Source of the DNA: VXMO01 sp965219405
GTDB taxonomy: Bacteria > Chloroflexota > Dehalococcoidia > UBA6926
Direction: 5' to 3'
Assembly: GCA_965219405.1 (NCBI GenBank)
Contig: OZ244736.1
Span: 124,001 to 188,000 of the forward strand
Length of the DNA: 64,000 nt
Shown: positions 52,070 to 62,900 of the stretch, piece after piece
How positions within the stretch are numbered: the stretch's first letter is position 1
How the letters are laid out: each line of letters starts with the position of its first letter
Made by a program: the position numbers and the translations under genes
Notes under the pieces: generated by a model
Databases searched by the model: none
What the model saw: the letters and a program-made list of their open reading frames with translations, nothing else
What the model was told of the DNA's origin: nothing

Positions 52070-53260
52070 ATGGTTGCAACTGAAATCGCCGAGCGGGGAG
52101 TGGATCTGGGCATCGAAGACAGAGCGCCGGAGTTCAAACAGCTGCAGCGCGCTTACGGATTTGAAGAGGTGGCCATCGTTCCGGGGCGCGTGACCCTGAA
52201 CCCGGAACAGACGGATATCAGGTTCGCAATGGGGGATCGTATATTCGACCTGCCGATACTCGCGGCGGCAATGGATGGCGTCGTGGATCCCGCCTTTGCC
52301 GCCACCTACACACGCCATGGCGGGCTTGCCGTGCTGAACCTTGAGGGCGTCCACGGGCGCTACCCCAACCCGGACGAGGTCTTGCACGAAGTCGTTGAAG
52401 CGCCAGCAGACTCCGTAACGGCCACCCTGCAGCGCATCTACTCCGCCCCTATCAGGGATGAGTACCTTGGCGCGACCATCGAAAAGATGAAGGCACTCGG
52501 TGCAACCGTCGCCGTCTCGGCGACGCCTGCCAACACCAAGCGGTTCATCGACACCGTTGTTGAGGCCGGAGCGGACTACTACGTGTGCCAATCGACGGTC
52601 ACGACGGCGCGACACATTTCAGCGAGCCCCGTCGGTCTCCACTTTGATGATTTGGTGAGCCGAATTCCGATCCCCGTGATCGTTGGCAACGTCGTTGGTT
52701 ATCACCAGACGATGGAACTACTGCAGACGGGCGTCGCCGGCATCCTCGTCGGCGTCGGCCCCGGCGCCGCATGCACGAGCCGTGAGGTGCTGGGCATCGG
52801 TGTGCCGCAGGTCACCGCGACCATTGAGACGGCTGCCGCGCGCGATGAGTACCAACGGCGAACCGGCCGCTACGTTCCCATCATCACGGATGGCGGCATC
52901 CGCTCCGGCGGTGATCTGTGCAAGGCCCTCGTTGCGGGCGCGGACGCCGTCATGCTCGGCTCGATTTTCGCAAGCGCGGAAGAGGCGCCCGGCAAGGGCT
53001 ACCACTGGGGCATGGCGACGCCGCATCCCGCCCTGCCGCGCGGCACCCGCGTGCGTGTTGGCGTCCGTGCGGCGCTTGAGCGTTTGCTGTTCGGGCCCAC
53101 AGATCGCACGGACGGCACGGAGAACCTTGTTGGGGCTATCCACACGGCGATGGGCATGTGCGGCGCGGAAACCATCCGCGACCTGCAGCAGGCGGAGATG
53201 ATCGTCGCCCCCGCCATCAAGACCGAGGGCAAACAACTCCAGCTATCCGGCCAGGTCTAG
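52070..53260 (+). CDS. guaB3: GuaB3 family IMP dehydrogenase-related protein
   Basis: 396 residues from ATG 52070 with AAGGGGG nine bases upstream. It has the IMPDH/GMPR barrel without CBS domains. The catalytic-loop motif is GVGPGAACTSREVLGIGVPQ, with Cys positioned as in IMPDH; the phosphate-binding ITDGGIRSGGDLCKAL and AVMLGSIFA follow. The early AAAMDGVVDP and late MGMCGAETIRDLQQAEM are typical of GuaB3. Recent work in cyanobacteria treats GuaB3 as a GMP reductase; that reaction is a likely inference here. Confidence 0.88.
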   Translation: MVATEIAERGVDLGIEDRAPEFKQLQRAYGFEEVAIVPGRVTLNPEQTDIRFAMGDRIFDLPILAAAMDGVVDPAFAATYTRHGGLAVLNLEGVHGRYPNPDEVLHEVVEAPADSVTATLQRIYSAPIRDEYLGATIEKMKALGATVAVSATPANTKRFIDTVVEAGADYYVCQSTVTTARHISASPVGLHFDDLVSRIPIPVIVGNVVGYHQTMELLQTGVAGILVGVGPGAACTSREVLGIGVPQVTATIETAAARDEYQRRTGRYVPIITDGGIRSGGDLCKALVAGADAVMLGSIFASAEEAPGKGYHWGMATPHPALPRGTRVRVGVRAALERLLFGPTDRTDGTENLVGAIHTAMGMCGAETIRDLQQAEMIVAPAIKTEGKQLQLSGQV

Positions 53261-53279
53261 GTTCGGAACTGTACACGAC

Positions 53280-53363
53280 TGTTAGATTCCCGCTTTCGCG
53301 GGAACGACAAGCACGAACTGTCCCCTCCCCCCGCAGGAGAGGGCCAGGGTGAGGGAGCGTCCG
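53280..53363 (+). repeat. Dispersed palindromic repeat, two stem-loops
   Basis: TTCCCGC-TTTC-GCGGGAA (53287-53304) and a second pyrimidine/purine hairpin (CCCTCC...GGAGAGGG, about 53325-53344) followed by CCAGGGTGAGGG. Such units are common intergenic repeats in many bacterial genomes. It lies between the convergent guaB3 and greA ends and may serve as terminator. Only this one copy is in the window. Confidence 0.5.
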
Positions 53364-53371
53364 AAGAGCGC

Positions 53372-53863
53372 TTACTCTACCCCGGAGACCGTGAAGGTGA
53401 GCTTGCCGGCAGGAATGTCGATCTCAAACGTGTCGCCCTTTTTCTTGCCGATCAACGCGCCGCCAACCGGTGATTCATTTGAGATGCGGCCGCGTGCCGC
53501 ATCCGCCTCCGCCCGGCCAACAATCGTCCACTTTTCCTCTTGCCCGTCACCATCAACAACCACCACGGTTGAGCCAACGCGAACCTGCCCATCGGCCTGA
53601 TCGCCCTGATCCTCGATGATGACGGCGCGACGCACGTTGTCCTCAAGTTGGCGGATTCGGCCCTCAAGAAAGGCCTGCTCATTCTTTGCGGCGTCATATT
53701 GGGCGCTGTCCGTAATGTCGCCAAGTTCCTTGGCGCGCTGAATCATCTCCGCAACCTCAGGCCTGCGGATGTTGCGGAGATCCTCAAGCTCCTCCTTCAT
53801 TCGCTCCAGTCCCTCGGCGCTGATATATACGCTGTTGTCTGTAGATGCGCTGTCCGTTGTCAT
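53372..53863 (-). CDS. greA: Transcription elongation factor GreA
   Basis: 163 residues from ATG 53863 with GGAG six bases upstream. GreA rescues backtracked RNA polymerase by stimulating transcript cleavage. The coiled-coil has YISAEGLERMKEELEDL, RPEVAEMIQRAKELGDITDSAQYDAAK (given in parts) with the acidic tip, and the C-terminal FKBP-like domain has GRISNESPVGGALIGKKKGD. Confidence 0.95.
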   Translation of the reverse strand: MTTDSASTDNSVYISAEGLERMKEELEDLRNIRRPEVAEMIQRAKELGDITDSAQYDAAKNEQAFLEGRIRQLEDNVRRAVIIEDQGDQADGQVRVGSTVVVVDGDGQEEKWTIVGRAEADAARGRISNESPVGGALIGKKKGDTFEIDIPAGKLTFTVSGVE

Positions 53864-53939
53864 ATGAAACTCCAATCTGAGAATGGGCTATGTGGGGCTC
53901 GGTTGGCCGAACAGGATGCCCCAAAGTCCAGACAGTGTA

Positions 53940-55262
53940 CTAGTCTTCGAGTCGTCCTGCCAGAGAGTTAAGTGCAATTCCCGTAGCAACTTTCGGGAAG
54001 AAGTAGGTCGACTTGGGGGGCAGGCGCTCGCCGGCCTCCGCCGCTTCCGTCATGTCAGGCATGCTCACTGCCTGCAGGAGAAAGCCTGCATCAGAGCCGC
54101 CTGCGCGAACGGCCTGTATGGTCTCTGCGGCATCACGCGGGTAAGACAGCCAGCCACGGGTCTCCGCCTCGTGTTGGTTCGCGCCCACTCCGTGTGTGAG
54201 CAACACGTCAAGAAAGACGCACGGAGCAAGCCGGCCCCATGCCTCCGATTCTCCCGTTAGCAACCCTTCGAAGATGCCGGGTTCCAGGGGACGGAGCAGC
54301 TTAAGGACATCGCCGGGCGGCTCAATGAGAGCCATCATCGGCGCATCCTGTGCCTTGATTGCAGAGGCGAATCTTTCGGCCGCTTCGGCGTCGGAAAGGC
54401 CGCCAATAGTGATCTCTTCCGCTCTGAAATACGTCTCCACCTGACGCATCAGCCGCGCGCGAGCATCGTCCGGCAGCCCCCGAATCAGACGATGATAGGG
54501 CAGGCTGACCAGGCCCGGGTCCTCGATGGATGTCAGCGCGGCCATGATATATCCGATGGCGTGCTCGCCGTCGTCTGTCTCGTTTCCGCCTTGGCCAAAA
54601 TAGGTGAGCGCCGTCTCATAGCGGTGATGGCCGTCCGCGACGAAAAGGGGGCCGGAAACTCCCAACCTGATCGCTCCTACCTCTCCCGGAGCGGTCACGT
54701 GCCAGACGTCATAATCGTCCCCCGCAAGGTCTGTGAACGATGAGTCCGGCGGGCGCGACGATATAGCCCGGAGCAGCATTCGAACCGCACCGTCATCGTC
54801 CTCATATAGCGCCATGATTGGGCTGATGTTTGCATGGAGCGCATTCATTAGCATGAGGCGATCACGCTTGGCGGCCTCATGCGTGTGTTCATGCGGCAGC
54901 ACGGCCCCCTGCTCCCACTGGGCCAAGCGGACTGCGCCCAGGATTTCGAAGCGGCCGGTTCTTACAACGCCAAGCGTGAACGTATGGCGAACGAGGTAGA
55001 AGTGCGCAGTCTCATCGCGTTGCAGGAAACCGTTCGAGGTCCACTCGTTCCACGTCCTGCTCGCTGCAGCATACGGATCGGTCGCGTCGACGGCGGATGG
55101 CAGTTCAAGTCGGATGACATTGTGCGGGCTGGCCTCGAGCAGACGTTTCACATCAGACGGTGCAATGACATCATATGGCGGCGCGGCAAGGACGTCCAGG
55201 CTTCCTGCACGTGTTGTGTCGTAACGCCAGCCGTGAAAGGGACGAAAGAGAGCCTCCGCCAC
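53940..55262 (-). CDS. DUF1015 family protein
   Basis: 440 residues from GTG 55262, chosen because GGAGG lies about ten bases upstream and it gives the family start ALFRPFHGWRYD. The frame is open for 51 more codons inside the sirtuin gene. Conserved parts are LAAPPYDVIAPSD, the internal FVADGHHRYETAL, and LPHEHTHEAAKRDR. DUF1015 proteins are widespread and of unproven function; some are linked to serine/phospho-compound metabolism by context. It starts one base after the sirtuin stop. Confidence 0.85.
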   Translation of the reverse strand: MAEALFRPFHGWRYDTTRAGSLDVLAAPPYDVIAPSDVKRLLEASPHNVIRLELPSAVDATDPYAAASRTWNEWTSNGFLQRDETAHFYLVRHTFTLGVVRTGRFEILGAVRLAQWEQGAVLPHEHTHEAAKRDRLMLMNALHANISPIMALYEDDDGAVRMLLRAISSRPPDSSFTDLAGDDYDVWHVTAPGEVGAIRLGVSGPLFVADGHHRYETALTYFGQGGNETDDGEHAIGYIMAALTSIEDPGLVSLPYHRLIRGLPDDARARLMRQVETYFRAEEITIGGLSDAEAAERFASAIKAQDAPMMALIEPPGDVLKLLRPLEPGIFEGLLTGESEAWGRLAPCVFLDVLLTHGVGANQHEAETRGWLSYPRDAAETIQAVRAGGSDAGFLLQAVSMPDMTEAAEAGERLPPKSTYFFPKVATGIALNSLAGRLED

Positions 55263-55263
55263 T

Positions 55264-56085
55264 CTATGTCGCCTCCAGAATGCCGCCGGAGACCTGACCC
55301 TGTCCCTGCGCTCGCTGCACCGCTGCCACCAGTTCCGGCAGGGCCTCTCCGGTTGGAGCGCGAACGACGATATCGCACGCCTCCGTGAGAGCCGTCTCAT
55401 TCGGGTTGATTTCAATCAGCGTCGCGCCGTTCAGCCGACGCGCCACTTCCGGCAGGGCGGCAGCCGGATAGACGATTGCCGATGTCCCCAGAATCAGGAC
55501 GCAGTCGCTGAGAGCGGCCTCTTCCTGGCAGCGCCGAAGAACATCCGGCGGAATCGGTTCTCCGAACATGACTGTGTCCGTCTTGAGAAAACCTTCACAA
55601 TTCGGACACCGGGGGGGCAGCGCGTCGAGCGGAATCTCATCCCGCGTATAGCGATTCACGCACTCGATGCATCGGATGAGCGTGTGGTTGCCATGAATCT
55701 CGGAGATGTTCTCACTACCGGCAGCCCGGTGGAGGTTGTCAACGTTTTGCGTGACCAGGTGGCGAAGCGCGCCCATGCGCTCGAGGTTAACCAACGCTTG
55801 ATGGCCGGGATTCGGCTGCGCCGACTCCAGCGCGTCCCGCATTTCCGGCATCTGATTGTCGTTCAGCCGCTCCTCCCACCACTGCTGCGGGTCCCGAAGA
55901 AACCTTTGATAACCGAGATTGTCCGGCTCACCGTACTTGGTCCAAAGACCGCCGGGGCCACGGAACGTTGGTATACCGCTCTCGGCGGACATGCCTGCGC
56001 CCGCAAGCGCAGTAACGTACGTCGCTTCCACAATGGTCTGAGCGGCGTCCTCCAAGGCGGCTCGCACTGAGTCGGAAATGGTCAT
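55264..56085 (-). CDS. cobB: Sirtuin NAD-dependent deacylase
   Basis: 273 residues from ATG 56085. NAD site ALAGAGMSAESGIPTFRG, TQNVDNLHRAAG and the catalytic His in ISEIHGNH. Four zinc Cys are in CIEC and CPNC. The absence of the Tyr/Arg pair (seen as TKYGEPD region) cannot be judged, so deacetylase versus desuccinylase is open. Encoded between metH and the DUF1015 gene. Confidence 0.92.
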   Translation of the reverse strand: MTISDSVRAALEDAAQTIVEATYVTALAGAGMSAESGIPTFRGPGGLWTKYGEPDNLGYQRFLRDPQQWWEERLNDNQMPEMRDALESAQPNPGHQALVNLERMGALRHLVTQNVDNLHRAAGSENISEIHGNHTLIRCIECVNRYTRDEIPLDALPPRCPNCEGFLKTDTVMFGEPIPPDVLRRCQEEAALSDCVLILGTSAIVYPAAALPEVARRLNGATLIEINPNETALTEACDIVVRAPTGEALPELVAAVQRAQGQGQVSGGILEAT

Positions 56086-56131
56086 GTGATTGCACCGTTC
56101 TCTTGAGGCCTGTCCAGTGATTATAGGCATG

Positions 56132-59100
56132 CTAGGCCGGCGCTGCAGATTGACTGACCCGTTGCTCCAGCTTGTCAGTGTCCTCATTCGACAGGTTAAA
56201 ATACTTGGCCTGCGGATGATGAAAAACGAGGGCGCTTACTGAGCCCTCAGGCTCCATCATCATTTCCTCGGTCAGATTGACGCCGATTGTCTCCGCCGGA
56301 TTGAGGAGCCGCCACAGGATTTCCTGATCCTCCAGCCTCGGACACGCCGGATACCCGAACGAGTACCGCTTGCCCTGGTAGGCGGCACGGAACAGGTCCG
56401 GCTTTGTGATGTCATCAGGATCGGCGAATCCCCACATCGCGCGCATCCGCTGGTGGAGCAGTTCCGCAAAGCCTTCTGCTCCCTCCAGCGCCAGCACCTG
56501 CAGGATGTGGGAATCGAGGTACTCGCCCTTGTCTTTCCACTCGTCAGCCAGCGCGCGCACGCCCGGCCCGACCGTCGTGACAAATGCGCCAAGATAATCC
56601 GGCGCGCCATCCGAGCGCACGTAGTCGGCGAGGCTCAAGCCCTCTCCGGCAGCCTGCCTGCCGAATTGCAACCTTTCCAGCGCGTGTTCCCCATCCGAAG
56701 AGAGGATCAAGACATCCTCGCCGTCACGTGCGGCACGGAAGAAGCGAAAGACCGCCGAGGCGCGGATATCAGGCCGGGATGCCATCTCACGCTGAACCCG
56801 GAGGACGCGCTCATGCAGCTCAACCGCCCGCTCGTTGCCGCTTTCCAGGTCTTCAAGGAAACGGCCGCGGTATCCCAGGTGCCGCACATAGAGCATTGTC
56901 GGGTTGATGTACGAGAAGACCTCGTCAAGATCGTGATCCAGCAGAGTGTGCTCACGCAGATCCGGCGGGCGCGGGGGGGCATCCACGGGCGTGATGACTG
57001 CGGGCGCGCGACCGTCCGGAGACTGTGCAGCGGAACGAGCCGCGTCCTGATTACGCAGGTTATCCACCTCCACCTGCAACTCGTCCTCAAGTCGTTGCCT
57101 ACTCTCTTGCGTGCGAATCCGGTTGGCCAGATCCAGGCCATTCATGGCGTCCTGCGCGTAGGCGACAAGCCCCTTGTATTCCGGCGCAATGCGCAGACGT
57201 GTAAACCGATTGCTCAGTGCCGCGCCGCCGACAAGAATGGGCACGTCAACGCCCGCCTCCGTGAAATCACGCACCGTCTCAACCATCATCTGCGCGGACT
57301 TCACCAAGAGACCGGACAGGCCGATCATATCCGGCCTGTGCTCGTGAAACGCCTCAATCAACTCGCCCGGCGGCACCTTGATGCCGCGGTTGATCACGCG
57401 GTAGCCGTTGTTGGACATGATGATATCGACGAGGTTCTTGCCGATGTCGTGCACGTCACCCTTGACGGTGGCGAGCAAGACCTTGCCGCGTGAGCTTGTT
57501 TCAGTCGTTTCCATGTGCGGCTCGAGATGCGCGACAGCGGCTTTCATCACCTCCGCGGATTCAAGCACCTCCGCCACGATGAGCTCATTCGCCGCAAAGA
57601 GCCGCCCAACCTCGTCCATGCCGTCCATCAACGGGCCGTTGATGATTTCAAGAGGAGGGCGCTCTTCAAGAGCCGTATCAAGGTCAGGCGTCATGCCCTC
57701 ACGCGTGCCCTCAACAACGCGCCTCGCGATGCGTTCGTCCAGTGACAGCCCCTCCATGCGGTCAACACCCTGCTCAGCAGCGGATGCACGCTGCTCCCGG
57801 AAATGGGCGGCAAAGGCGGCGATGGAATCATCGCCCCGCCAGAAGATCAGGTCATCGCATAGCGTGCGTTCCTCTTCCGAAAGCGCGGCATAACGCACGA
57901 GGCCGCCCGTGTTCACGATGGCGCTATCGAGACCGGCCTGCACGCAGTGGTAGAGCATGACCGCGTTCAGCGCTTCACGTCCCGCCTGCGGCAGCCCGAA
58001 CGACACGTTGGAAATCCCGAGCGTCGTCTTTGCAAGCGGTAGCTCTTGCTTGATGAGCCGAATGCCCTCGATGGTCTCAACCGCGGAGCCGATATAATTC
58101 TGGTCGCCGGTGCCGACGGGGAACGTCAGGGGATCGAAGATTATGTCCTCGCCGCGCAGTCCGTATTTCTCGGTCAATAGGGCATACGACCGCCGGGCAA
58201 TCTCCAGCTTGCGTTCCCGTGTGATGGCCTGCGCCTGCTCCCGGTCATCGTCGATGCAGCCAACGATGACGGCCGCGCCATAGCGTCGGGCAAGCGGCGC
58301 GACGGCAGCAAAGCGCTCCTCGCCATCTTCCAAATTGATGGAGTTGATGATCGATTTGCCCTGCGTGCGTTTCAGCGCCTCCTCAATAACGGCGACATCA
58401 GTGGAATCGATCACAAGCGGCGCGCGCGTCTTGCGGACAAGGCGTTCGAGGAATGTCGTGATGTCGGTTACTTCATCGCGATCCGGATCCTGCAGGCAGA
58501 CGTCCAGCGCGTGCGCGCCGTTGCGAATCTGGTCGCGCCCGATTTCGGACGCCTCTTCGATGTTTCCCTCGTCAATAAGGCGCTTGAACCGGCGGCTGCC
58601 CAGCACGTTCGTCCGCTCGCCAATCAGAACGGGTTTCGTGTCCTCGTCAATCGTCAGCGTCTCAAGACCGGACACGACGGTCACAGTGGGATCGACGAGC
58701 GTTCGAGCAGGATGATTCAGCGCCACCGCGCGCATCCGCTCCGTGTGTTCGTTGACCGTCCCGCAGCATCCGCCAATGATGTTGACCCAACCTGCATCCA
58801 TGAAGGAGCCAAGCGTGGAGGCCACATTCTCGGGTGTTTCGTGGTAGTTGCCGTCCTCGTCCGGCAGACCCGCGTTCGGGATCACCGCAACCGGGAAGCG
58901 TGATATCTGCGAAAGTGTGCGGACGTAGTCACGCATGAACTCCGGGCCCGTCGCACAGTTCATGCCGATCCACAGCAAATCCCGGTGGGCGAAAGACGTG
59001 TAGAATGCCTCGATGTCCTGCCCGGCGAGCAGCGTGCCCATCGTCTCGATAGTGCATTGCACGGCAGAGGGAACGTTGAGGGCGAGATCCGCGTTGGCAC

Positions 59101-59587
59101 GGTCGATGCCTTCCAGCGCAGCCTTGATATTCAGGGCATCCTGTGAGGTTTCGACCAGCAAAAAGTCGACGCCGCCAGCAATCAGCCCCCGCGCCTGCAC
59201 ACGATAGTGTTCAACAAGTTCATCGAAAGTGACGTTGGCCGTGACGGAAATAGAGCGCGTTGTCGGGCCCATGGAACCCGCAACGAAGCGGGGATGGTCG
59301 TCGGTGGAGATGTCGTCAGCCGCGCGGCGCGCAATCTCCGCGCCCACTCTGCTGATCTCTTCCGCCTGATCGGCCAGGTCATACTCGCCCAGCACGAGCG
59401 GCGTGGATCCAAACGTGTTCGTCTCGATGATGTCCGCGCCTGCGTCCAGGTAGCCGCGGTGAATGGCCTCTATGGCATCGGGGCGGGTGACGTTGAGGTG
59501 CTCAAGACAGCCCTCAAGCTCAGCGCCGCCGAAATCCTCCGCGGTGAGACCAAGCTGCTGTATGCGCGTCCCCATCGCGCCGTCCAC
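56132..59587 (-). CDS. metH: Cobalamin-dependent methionine synthase
   Basis: 1151 residues from GTG 59587. Order: homocysteine domain with zinc Cys (GMNCATGPE, IIGGCCGT), pterin domain (NVLGSRRFKRL, DPLTFPVGTG), cobalamin domain (DVHDIGKNLV, SGLLVKSAQMM), and reactivation domain with AdoMet motif YPACPRLEDQEILW. It remethylates homocysteine using methyl-tetrahydrofolate. The GTG truncates the conserved start: the in-frame codons upstream spell RLRELLTERVLV, as in other MetH proteins, but hold no ATG/GTG/TTG. An ATT at 59629-59627 with GAGAGG five bases before is the best real start, giving 1165 residues. Confidence 0.95.
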   Translation of the reverse strand: MDGAMGTRIQQLGLTAEDFGGAELEGCLEHLNVTRPDAIEAIHRGYLDAGADIIETNTFGSTPLVLGEYDLADQAEEISRVGAEIARRAADDISTDDHPRFVAGSMGPTTRSISVTANVTFDELVEHYRVQARGLIAGGVDFLLVETSQDALNIKAALEGIDRANADLALNVPSAVQCTIETMGTLLAGQDIEAFYTSFAHRDLLWIGMNCATGPEFMRDYVRTLSQISRFPVAVIPNAGLPDEDGNYHETPENVASTLGSFMDAGWVNIIGGCCGTVNEHTERMRAVALNHPARTLVDPTVTVVSGLETLTIDEDTKPVLIGERTNVLGSRRFKRLIDEGNIEEASEIGRDQIRNGAHALDVCLQDPDRDEVTDITTFLERLVRKTRAPLVIDSTDVAVIEEALKRTQGKSIINSINLEDGEERFAAVAPLARRYGAAVIVGCIDDDREQAQAITRERKLEIARRSYALLTEKYGLRGEDIIFDPLTFPVGTGDQNYIGSAVETIEGIRLIKQELPLAKTTLGISNVSFGLPQAGREALNAVMLYHCVQAGLDSAIVNTGGLVRYAALSEEERTLCDDLIFWRGDDSIAAFAAHFREQRASAAEQGVDRMEGLSLDERIARRVVEGTREGMTPDLDTALEERPPLEIINGPLMDGMDEVGRLFAANELIVAEVLESAEVMKAAVAHLEPHMETTETSSRGKVLLATVKGDVHDIGKNLVDIIMSNNGYRVINRGIKVPPGELIEAFHEHRPDMIGLSGLLVKSAQMMVETVRDFTEAGVDVPILVGGAALSNRFTRLRIAPEYKGLVAYAQDAMNGLDLANRIRTQESRQRLEDELQVEVDNLRNQDAARSAAQSPDGRAPAVITPVDAPPRPPDLREHTLLDHDLDEVFSYINPTMLYVRHLGYRGRFLEDLESGNERAVELHERVLRVQREMASRPDIRASAVFRFFRAARDGEDVLILSSDGEHALERLQFGRQAAGEGLSLADYVRSDGAPDYLGAFVTTVGPGVRALADEWKDKGEYLDSHILQVLALEGAEGFAELLHQRMRAMWGFADPDDITKPDLFRAAYQGKRYSFGYPACPRLEDQEILWRLLNPAETIGVNLTEEMMMEPEGSVSALVFHHPQAKYFNLSNEDTDKLEQRVSQSAAPA

Positions 59588-59874
59588 GACGAGGACACGT
59601 TCGGTCAGTAATTCCCTTAAGCGCGCAATCCGCGCCTCTCTGTTATCCGTCGTATTGATCTCCGTCTCCGTTCGTGCCTCACGGGGGCGTCATCAAGTTT
59701 GTCGATTGCAGTTGACTACCGTCTATTCATTGTAGTGTTTCGCGCTACGTATTGGCGCGCGGCACAGCCGCCGAACCGGCGCGCTACTGTACAATTGGAG
59801 GGCGCAATCGCATCGGCACGCCGCGCAAGCCGCTTCGTTGCGGCAAAAGTGTCCGATTCCCGGATTGCCGCGGT

Positions 59875-59950
59875 GGGGCTGTAGCTCAGTTGGGAGAGCG
59901 CTTCAATGGCATTGAAGAGGTCAGGGGTTCGACTCCCCTCAGCTCCACCA
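59875..59950 (+). tRNA. tRNA-Ala (anticodon GGC)
   Basis: 76-base cloverleaf starting GGGGCTGTAGCTCAG, anticodon stem CTTCA/TGAAG with loop ATGGCAT (anticodon GGC), T-loop GGTTCGACTCC and end CAGCTCC-A-CCA, CCA encoded. The 287-base gap upstream, shared with metH, shows only TACAAT-like boxes and no riboswitch that I can recognise. Confidence 0.95.
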
Positions 59951-59966
59951 AGCGCCTTGCTCCGGC

Positions 59967-62900
59967 CTACGGGTCAGGTTCCCCACCCCGCCCCAACAGG
60001 AATCCACGCAGTTCCGTGCTGTAGCGTTGGTAGGCAAGGCCGGTGCCGAGTAGTAGGACGCCCAGCGTGACGAATGCGGCAACGCGGTAGATCTGTTCCA
60101 ACAGGAAGACGTCAAAGACGAACAGTTTGATGATGGTCACGGCAAGAAGCGCCATGCCGGCCAGCCGAATCCGTGACTCGTCCCTCAGGAATCCAATGAC
60201 AATCACGCCGATCCCGTAGAGCGCCCACAACACGGTCAGTGTCAGGTGAACGCCGCTCTCCTGATCGACGTTCAGTAGCTCCTCGCGAACCGCGAAAAAG
60301 TGTATCGCTTCCAGACTCATTGACCATAGCGCCAGCGCCCCTGCCGCGGCTGGCAGCCATCGCAGCACTTGCCTCTCTCGCTCGGGAAGGGATGCGCCCA
60401 GTCGCCGGAACGCCATCGCAGCCAACACGATTGCGGCGACCGTGACAACGTTTGTCCCAAAGTGCGTGTTAAGAATAAGAAGATAGGTCTCCTCGTCAGG
60501 GAACAGCGAGAACGTGTCCAAAAGTACGATCTTGGCGACCGCCAATCCCAACAGCGCCAATCCGCCCCATCGAGCGAGCATCAGGTTCTTCCACAGCCCC
60601 ACCGATAGCAGCGCCACTCCATACAGCGCCCAGATCACGGTCAGCGATAGCAGGATCGCCTCGGCCTGGTCGATGTCCAGTTTTTCGCCTCGTACGACGA
60701 AGAAGTGAATGGTTTCCACCATGAGCGCCCACACGACCAGCCCATTCATCGCCGCAAGCAACACCCTGAACGCGGTGACCTCCCTCTCCGCGAGACTGCG
60801 AATCACTCCCCGATACACATACCCGATGGCAGCCACCGGGACCGCCGCGATGACAAATGCCAGGAACCTGGGATTCAGTACGGGCACATAGGTATCGACA
60901 TTCGGCAGGATGGCGAAACTGTCAAACAGCACGAGCTTGGCGAAAGCCAGACCCACCAATGCCAGCCCGCCCCACCGCGCAAGCTGCATGCCCCGCGCAA
61001 GGCCAACGCTCAGCAGCGCCGCGGCGTACAGGACCCAGATGACCGTCAGCGAGACATACAGGGAATCAAGCGTGTTCTGATCGTTCACCAGCAGACTGCC
61101 GCCAGTCAGGGCCTGAGTATCGAAGTAGTGGATTGCCTCAAGGCTGAGGCCCCACACGGCAACGACGTGTAGAGCGGCAAGAAGCGCTCGGAGCACCTCT
61201 CTGTAGTCAGATTCAAGCGACGCTATCCTGCGACGGAGCGCGTATATGACGAACGCCGCCGGCGCGATGACCATCGCGAACGTTATGAAGTGCGGATTGA
61301 ACCCGAGCACATACCTGTCCGTGTCCGGCAGCGCGACGAACGTGTCGATCAGCAACAGCTTGACGATGGCGATGGTCAACAATCCCAATCCGCCCCATAG
61401 CGCCAGTGGCTTTGCCCGGACAAGTCCGACAATCAGCAGACCCAACGCGTACAGCGCCCAGACCCATGTCAGCGTGAGCAGCAATAGGGTCATGGCGCTC
61501 TGCCGCAGACCCCAATCAGCCACGTTTGACGACCCGAACCCGTAGTAGAAGATCGCCTCAAGGCTCAGTCCGACGATTGTCAGGATGCTCCCAACGACCA
61601 TCAACCCGGGCGTCACTTCAGACTCTAACTTGTGGGTAGAATCCCGGTTGCGCCGATAGAGGTACGCGGCCACATACACCGCTGCGGTGACAAAGACGAA
61701 CACGCCGAATCGTTCATTCCAGAAGATCGAGAAATTGGCGGCGTCAATCTCCGGTGAATTGGACAGCAGATGGGCCGCCGACAGCGCTAGTACTCCCAGG
61801 CCGAAGACCCGCATCGGCACGCGGCCCAGAACGAATCCACTCCATACGAGAATGGCCCCCTGCGCCGCCCACGCCGTGGTCAGCCACACGCCCGTCAGCT
61901 TCAACGGAATCGCGACCGTAAGGAAGATGAGCGCGATGGGCAGCGTGATCATCGCCAGCTGTGGCGGCGCGCCGGGCCGCGTATAGGCGATGAGAGCGAT
62001 CAGCCCGTACATAACCGCCATCCCCGCAGCGATAGCCCACAGCCAGTCAAAGTACGCGTCCCCGAGCACGATGGTCGTCAGCGCAAAGTAGGCAGTGGCA
62101 TTCACGGCGACGAGGGCCATGTCCAGCGAGCCCGGGATGCGCTTCCAGATGATGTGGAACAGCGTCGTCGCTCCCACAAATATCAGGAAGATGGCCGTCA
62201 AGCCGGCTTGGAACAGCAGCGGGTCAGTATCCGGATACTGCGCGTAACCCATCGCGAACAGCCCGTATGAGCCGATCCATCCTGAAATTGTGAACCAACG
62301 CCAATTGCGGACCGCTGCTACCCCAAGGATGCCCAGATCGACGACTGCGATATACGGCAGCACGAGCGTGACATCCGGCAGCTCCGGCCCCAGCAACACG
62401 GGCGCAATGAACGCCCCGACGATACCGAGGAAACCGATCACACGGGAGTCGTAGCGGACGGCCAGGATGCCGGCCAGCCACACAACGCCGCCCAACGCGT
62501 AGAATGCCGCATCCGGTCGAATCAACTCATACAGCACATAGGCGGCGTAGATCGACATATAGATCGTCGCAGCGCCACCCGCCGTCACGGCCTGCGACCA
62601 CAACGGCGCGCGTCTCTTCGTGTATTCGCCCAGACCCAGCAATGTCGCGCCCGTGCCCAGCCCGAGCAGAATGCGGCCCGTATCTCCGATCCAGTTGTTG
62701 TCGAATGACAGTTTGAGGAAGAATCCGATGCCGAGCGCCAGCGTCACCGCGCCTATAATCGCCAGCCAATTGCGGCCTAGAACTCGCTCCCAGTCGATGG
62801 ACGAGAGATCAGGCCTTGGCAGGCGCAGTTCCCCCGTCGCATCCAGCGGCTGCCGTTCAGCCGGAACCGCAAAGGAACGACCCTCAATATAAACGGTTGG

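Noticed and set aside
53280..53363. Small mobile element (MITE)
   Set aside because: Two short palindromes without target duplications or end repeats; reported only as a dispersed repeat.
56453..57493. Rightward 346-codon frame opposite metH
   Set aside because: metH is unambiguous on the other strand over the whole stretch.
59588..59874. Cobalamin or SAM riboswitch upstream of metH
   Set aside because: I looked for B12-box and SAM-box sequence on the minus strand and saw none.
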